Shown here piece by piece: positions 61,547 to 64,000 of a stretch of 64,000 bases of DNA. Source of the DNA: CAYPFY01 sp964410105. Its GTDB lineage: Bacteria; Bacteroidota; Ignavibacteria; UBA10030; SZUA-254. The position numbers were made by a program, and so were the translations under genes. The stretch lies in contig CAYPFY010000007.1 in the NCBI GenBank assembly GCA_964410105.1, positions 1 through 64,000 of the forward strand, in the 5' to 3' direction. The first letter of the stretch is position 1; every line of letters begins with the position of its first letter. The notes below the pieces were generated by a model. It was not told where the DNA came from. It worked only from the letters and a program-made list of their open reading frames with translations, and did no database searches.

Positions 61547-61912
61547 GTGCGCACAGGACCTCCTCACCTCGGCGACGGCGGTCATGCTGCTCCTCGTCAT
61601 CCTCCATCTTACGGGGTATCTTCTGCCGGGTCCTTTGAACTGGGGATATCACTCCTTCGGATTCCTCAAAGGTGCACTATTACGTCAGCCTTGGAAAAAT
61701 GCTGAGGGAAGAAGGGGAGCCTGGCCGTGCTCGAGAAATCCTGCGGAGCGGCCTCCGAATTGATTCCCTTTCATCAGAATCCTACTTCGAGCTCGGCGCT
61801 GCAGCGGAGCAGCATGGAGAAGACGGAGAAAAATATTTTCAGCGCGCTGCAGCCCTGGGAGATGCCCGTGCGATCGGGCGGGTGAAAGAGAATTCCGGCA
61901 ACAGGAAACAAG
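61547..61912 (+). pseudogene. Decayed second copy of the membrane/TPR gene
   Basis: The interval between the M28 gene and the nucleoside kinase gene holds two pieces of a paralogue of the gene at 58691. The first (about 61575-61665) encodes LHLTGYLLPGPLNWGYHSFG, clearly related to LHIVGYFFPSPFTWGFHSFG of the intact gene. The second, in a different frame (61672-61912), encodes TPR-type sequence ending YFQRAAALGDARAIG, like YKQRAARLGNSPAQT at the end of the intact gene. The middle, roughly 1.5 kb, is missing. A GTG at 61547, 3 bases after the M28 stop, was probably the old start, followed by a frameshift near 61560. The second piece keeps an open frame of 136 codons from GTG 61672, so a short product is possible. 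Confidence 0.75.
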
Positions 61913-61939
61913 GGCGCCCGACCGAATTTCTTAATCTTA

Positions 61940-61968
61940 TTGCGATTCACTTCGGAATCCTCTATATT
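61940..61968 (+). promoter_or_regulatory. Sigma-70-type promoter of the nucleoside kinase gene
   Basis: TTGCGA (61940-61945), 17 bases, TATATT (61963-61968). The -10 box ends 10 bases before ATG 61979, predicting a leader of only about 4 bases. Confidence 0.55.
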
Positions 61969-61978
61969 CTCCACACTC

Positions 61979-62614
61979 ATGAGAACAAAAATCTTCGTCG
62001 CCGTCGCCGGCAACATCGGCTCGGGGAAATCCTCGCTCACGCGCATGCTCAGCGAGCACTACGGATGGAAGTCCTTTTATGAATCGGTCGATGACAACCC
62101 ATATCTTTCGGATTTTTATCAGGACATGAAGAGGTGGTCATTCAACCTGCAGGTCTATTTCCTTTCCAAGAGGTTTAACGATCACAAGAGAATCGTCGAA
62201 GGAGTGGAGAGCGTCATACAGGACCGGTCCATTTACGAGGATGCCGAGATATTTGCCAAAAATCTCCACCTCATCGGAAAAATGGACAGCCGCGACTACA
62301 CCAACTACGTGGAGTTGTACAAAGTCATGACGGCATACCTCAAGCCGCCCGACCTGCTCATTTATCTGGATGCGCGGATCGAGACCCTTTTGAGGCAGAT
62401 AGCCAGGCGGGGGCGGGAATACGAGCGGAGCATTCCGAGGGAATACATCGAACAACTAAGCGGCCATTATCGGGAGTGGATCGGATCATACCGGCTTGGG
62501 CCGCTTCTGATTGTACCGTCCGACGAAGTTGATTTTGTCCACGAACGCGGGGATTTCAACCGGATGCTCCTGCTCATCGAGGGCAGGTTGATGGAACTCG
62601 GCTACGGGCGGTAA
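61979..62614 (+). CDS. Deoxynucleoside kinase (dCK/dGK/dAK family)
   Basis: Phosphorylates deoxynucleosides for salvage, 211 residues. It has the P-loop GNIGSGKS (11-18), the substrate-binding DRSIYED (82-88, with the DRS motif of the family), and an arginine-rich LID segment around 143-150 (RRGREYER). YLDARIETLLRQI and the terminal region agree with bacterial dGK/dAK-type enzymes. ATG 61979 is fixed by the promoter at 61940-61968 and the P-loop spacing. A salvage enzyme downstream of a pyrimidine degradation locus makes functional sense but they are separate units. Confidence 0.9.
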   Translation: MRTKIFVAVAGNIGSGKSSLTRMLSEHYGWKSFYESVDDNPYLSDFYQDMKRWSFNLQVYFLSKRFNDHKRIVEGVESVIQDRSIYEDAEIFAKNLHLIGKMDSRDYTNYVELYKVMTAYLKPPDLLIYLDARIETLLRQIARRGREYERSIPREYIEQLSGHYREWIGSYRLGPLLIVPSDEVDFVHERGDFNRMLLLIEGRLMELGYGR

Positions 62615-62630
62615 AATCCGTGCTACTCCG

Positions 62631-64000
62631 TTACCTCGCGCGCAGGAGCCGCGAGTACACCTTCTGATTCCTGAGAATCCCGATTGCGGCGTTCACCTGG
62701 ACATCGTCTGCCAGGGATGCCTCTATCCTTCCCTTGTCTCCATTCCACCGTGCCATGAGCTCCTGTTTCAGCGCCGGGAGAACTTCGGGTGCATGCTGGG
62801 CGAGGCTGCGCGTATAATCCCCCGCGATGCGTTTCCTCAGAGATTCGATCTCGGCACGAACCTCGGGGCTATACTTCTCCTTCTCGGCGAATGCGGCGAG
62901 GTCGCGAACCTTCACCTCCCCTTCATCCGCGTACGAAAAATGAGATTCGGCGAGAAACTCCTCAAAGGCATGGAGGAGCGAATCGGGGGAGGCCGGGAGC
63001 GCGGCGTGGGAAGCGCCATACCGTGCGGCGAACTTGAAAGGGAGAGAACGGCGGATCAGTTCATTGAATAAATTGCTGTGATCGGGGAGGGGAAGGGTGG
63101 AGTCGGGGGTGATGCCACCGGCCTCGAGCTCTGTGCGGCCCTTCAAAGTCTTGAATTCCTTCTTCAGGCTATCGGGAAAAACCTCGAACACGCCGTCCTT
63201 CGACCTCCGGGCGTAATTGATCTCCTGGATGCAGCGGCCGCTCGGCGTATAGTACTTTGCCGTCGTGATCTTCAGCTGCGCGTTGAAGGAGAGGGGAGCG
63301 ATCGTCTGGACGAGCCCCTTGCCGAAGCTGCGAGTTCCGAGGATAACTCCACGGTCGAGATCCTGGATAGCCCCGGCGACGATTTCGCTGGCGCTCGCGC
63401 TGCCACGGTTGATCAGGACGACCAGGGGAGTGGAGGGAAGCATTGGCTCTTCGGACACAAAATATTTTCTTTCCGATTCGGGTTTCCTCCCCCGGGTGCT
63501 CACGACGAGGCTCCCTCTGGGCGCGAAACGCTCGACGACGTCGACAGCCGCGTCGAGCAATCCGCCGGGATTATCGCGCAGATCGAGGATCACGGAGTTT
63601 ATCGGGCCCCTCAGTTTAAGCTCGCGGAGAGCGAGCCGGAGTTCCTCGCCCGCGCCCCGCGAGAAGCGCTCCAGGCGGGCGTAGGCGACCCCGCTATCGA
63701 CGAACTCAGCAAAGGTGAGATTCTTCAGCTGAATCTCCTCGCGGATCACGGTAAACTCGAGCTTCTGGCCTTCCCTCTCGATCTTCATATGCACCTCCGT
63801 CCCGGGTTCACCGCGGGTCATCGGGCGCACGTTTTCCGGCTTCGTTCCCACCAGAGATTTCCCGTCGATTTCCAGAATACGATCGCCCGGAAGGAGGCCC
63901 TGTCTTTGTGCGGAGTATCCTTCCATCAGGGTAAGGATTGTGATAAAACCATCGCGCAGACCGATCGTGATCCCGATTCCGCCGTACTTACCGGCGGTGA
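62631..64000 (-). CDS. S41 family C-terminal processing protease (5' end outside window)
   Basis: Periplasmic tail-specific protease, partial: the frame runs past the window edge with GIGITIGLRDGFITIL upstream of position 63926, so the N-terminus is missing. The visible 456 residues hold the PDZ domain (GLLPGDRILEIDGK), the S41 core with NLTFAEF, INSVILDLRDNPGG, nucleophile serine in INRGSASASEIVAGAIQD and the general-base lysine in GTRSFGKGLVQ, then a helical C-terminal domain of about 190 residues. CtpA-type enzymes cleave envelope proteins. Convergent with the kinase gene, 16 bases apart. Confidence 0.9.
   Translation of the reverse strand, partial: TAGKYGGIGITIGLRDGFITILTLMEGYSAQRQGLLPGDRILEIDGKSLVGTKPENVRPMTRGEPGTEVHMKIEREGQKLEFTVIREEIQLKNLTFAEFVDSGVAYARLERFSRGAGEELRLALRELKLRGPINSVILDLRDNPGGLLDAAVDVVERFAPRGSLVVSTRGRKPESERKYFVSEEPMLPSTPLVVLINRGSASASEIVAGAIQDLDRGVILGTRSFGKGLVQTIAPLSFNAQLKITTAKYYTPSGRCIQEINYARRSKDGVFEVFPDSLKKEFKTLKGRTELEAGGITPDSTLPLPDHSNLFNELIRRSLPFKFAARYGASHAALPASPDSLLHAFEEFLAESHFSYADEGEVKVRDLAAFAEKEKYSPEVRAEIESLRKRIAGDYTRSLAQHAPEVLPALKQELMARWNGDKGRIEASLADDVQVNAAIGILRNQKVYSRLLRAR

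Noticed and set aside
1..64000. Search for CRISPR arrays, insertion sequences, integrases, tRNA and rRNA genes
   Set aside because: No regularly spaced repeats, transposase or integrase motifs, and no cloverleaf or rRNA sequence was recognised by eye; small RNAs cannot be excluded.

Overview
The window is a gene-dense chromosomal segment from a Gram-negative bacterium of roughly 57-58% GC. Two secreted proteins (genes 9469-13407 and 48068-49594) end in a type IX secretion sorting domain with the NFPNPFNP / NYPNPFNP signature, and the cell makes GlgA/GlgC-type glucan, MurA and HlyD-type adaptors. This points to the Bacteroidota/Ignavibacteriota/Kryptoniota part of the FCB group; the exact phylum is inference. 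No rRNA, tRNA, CRISPR array, transposon or phage gene was seen. Recognisable promoters are of sigma-70 type, mostly TTGnnn-N17-TATATT-like.

Layout. 74-7248 (+): an efflux operon with HlyD adaptor, MacB/LolD-type ATPase, two FtsX-like permeases, a sigma-54 activator and its sensor kinase, preceded by a possible sigma-54 promoter. 7304-9374: a possible small membrane protein, a Tat-exported DsrE-like protein and, convergent across a shared terminator, a TsdA/SoxA-like dihaem cytochrome c. 9469-13407: a large secreted beta-propeller protein. 13438-20709 (-): a glucan operon, ATP-grasp protein, large GH13 enzyme, glgC, glgA. 20872-28163 (-): a complete histidine operon hisGDCBHAF-hisIE headed by a YerC/HisR-type TrpR-family repressor, with the same inverted repeat in front of the repressor gene and in front of hisG. 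28193-30874: an aminotransferase, an Fpg-family DNA glycosylase and an OsmC-like protein. 30951-45663 (-): MFS transporter, phosphohexomutase, a lone ModB-type permease, a nitrilase-family amidase, enolase, then a cell-surface block with GT9, a GT-C-like membrane protein, a membrane-anchored zinc-protease-like TPR protein, a TMTC-like membrane/TPR protein, GT2 and murA.

45751-56294 (+): the reductive pyrimidine degradation pathway. PreT/PreA reduce uracil or thymine, dihydropyrimidinase opens the ring, beta-ureidopropionase releases beta-alanine or beta-aminoisobutyrate, a class III aminotransferase makes the semialdehyde and a CoA-acylating MmsA-type dehydrogenase yields acetyl- or propionyl-CoA. 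A secreted sorting-domain protein and a DinB-family protein are embedded in the locus. 56308-64000: VanX-like dipeptidase, a membrane protein with an HEGGH motif, a DUF1028/TPR protein, a large membrane/TPR protein, an M28 peptidase, the decayed remnant of a second copy of the membrane/TPR gene, a deoxynucleoside kinase and a 5'-truncated S41 protease cut by the window edge.

The most noteworthy signals are the duplicated HisR-like operator with its overlapping promoter, the clustered pyrimidine pathway with a surface protein inside it, the ATP-grasp/GH13/glgCA operon, the decayed membrane/TPR paralogue and a group of promoters whose -10 boxes sit so close to the start codon that the mRNAs would be leaderless or nearly so.
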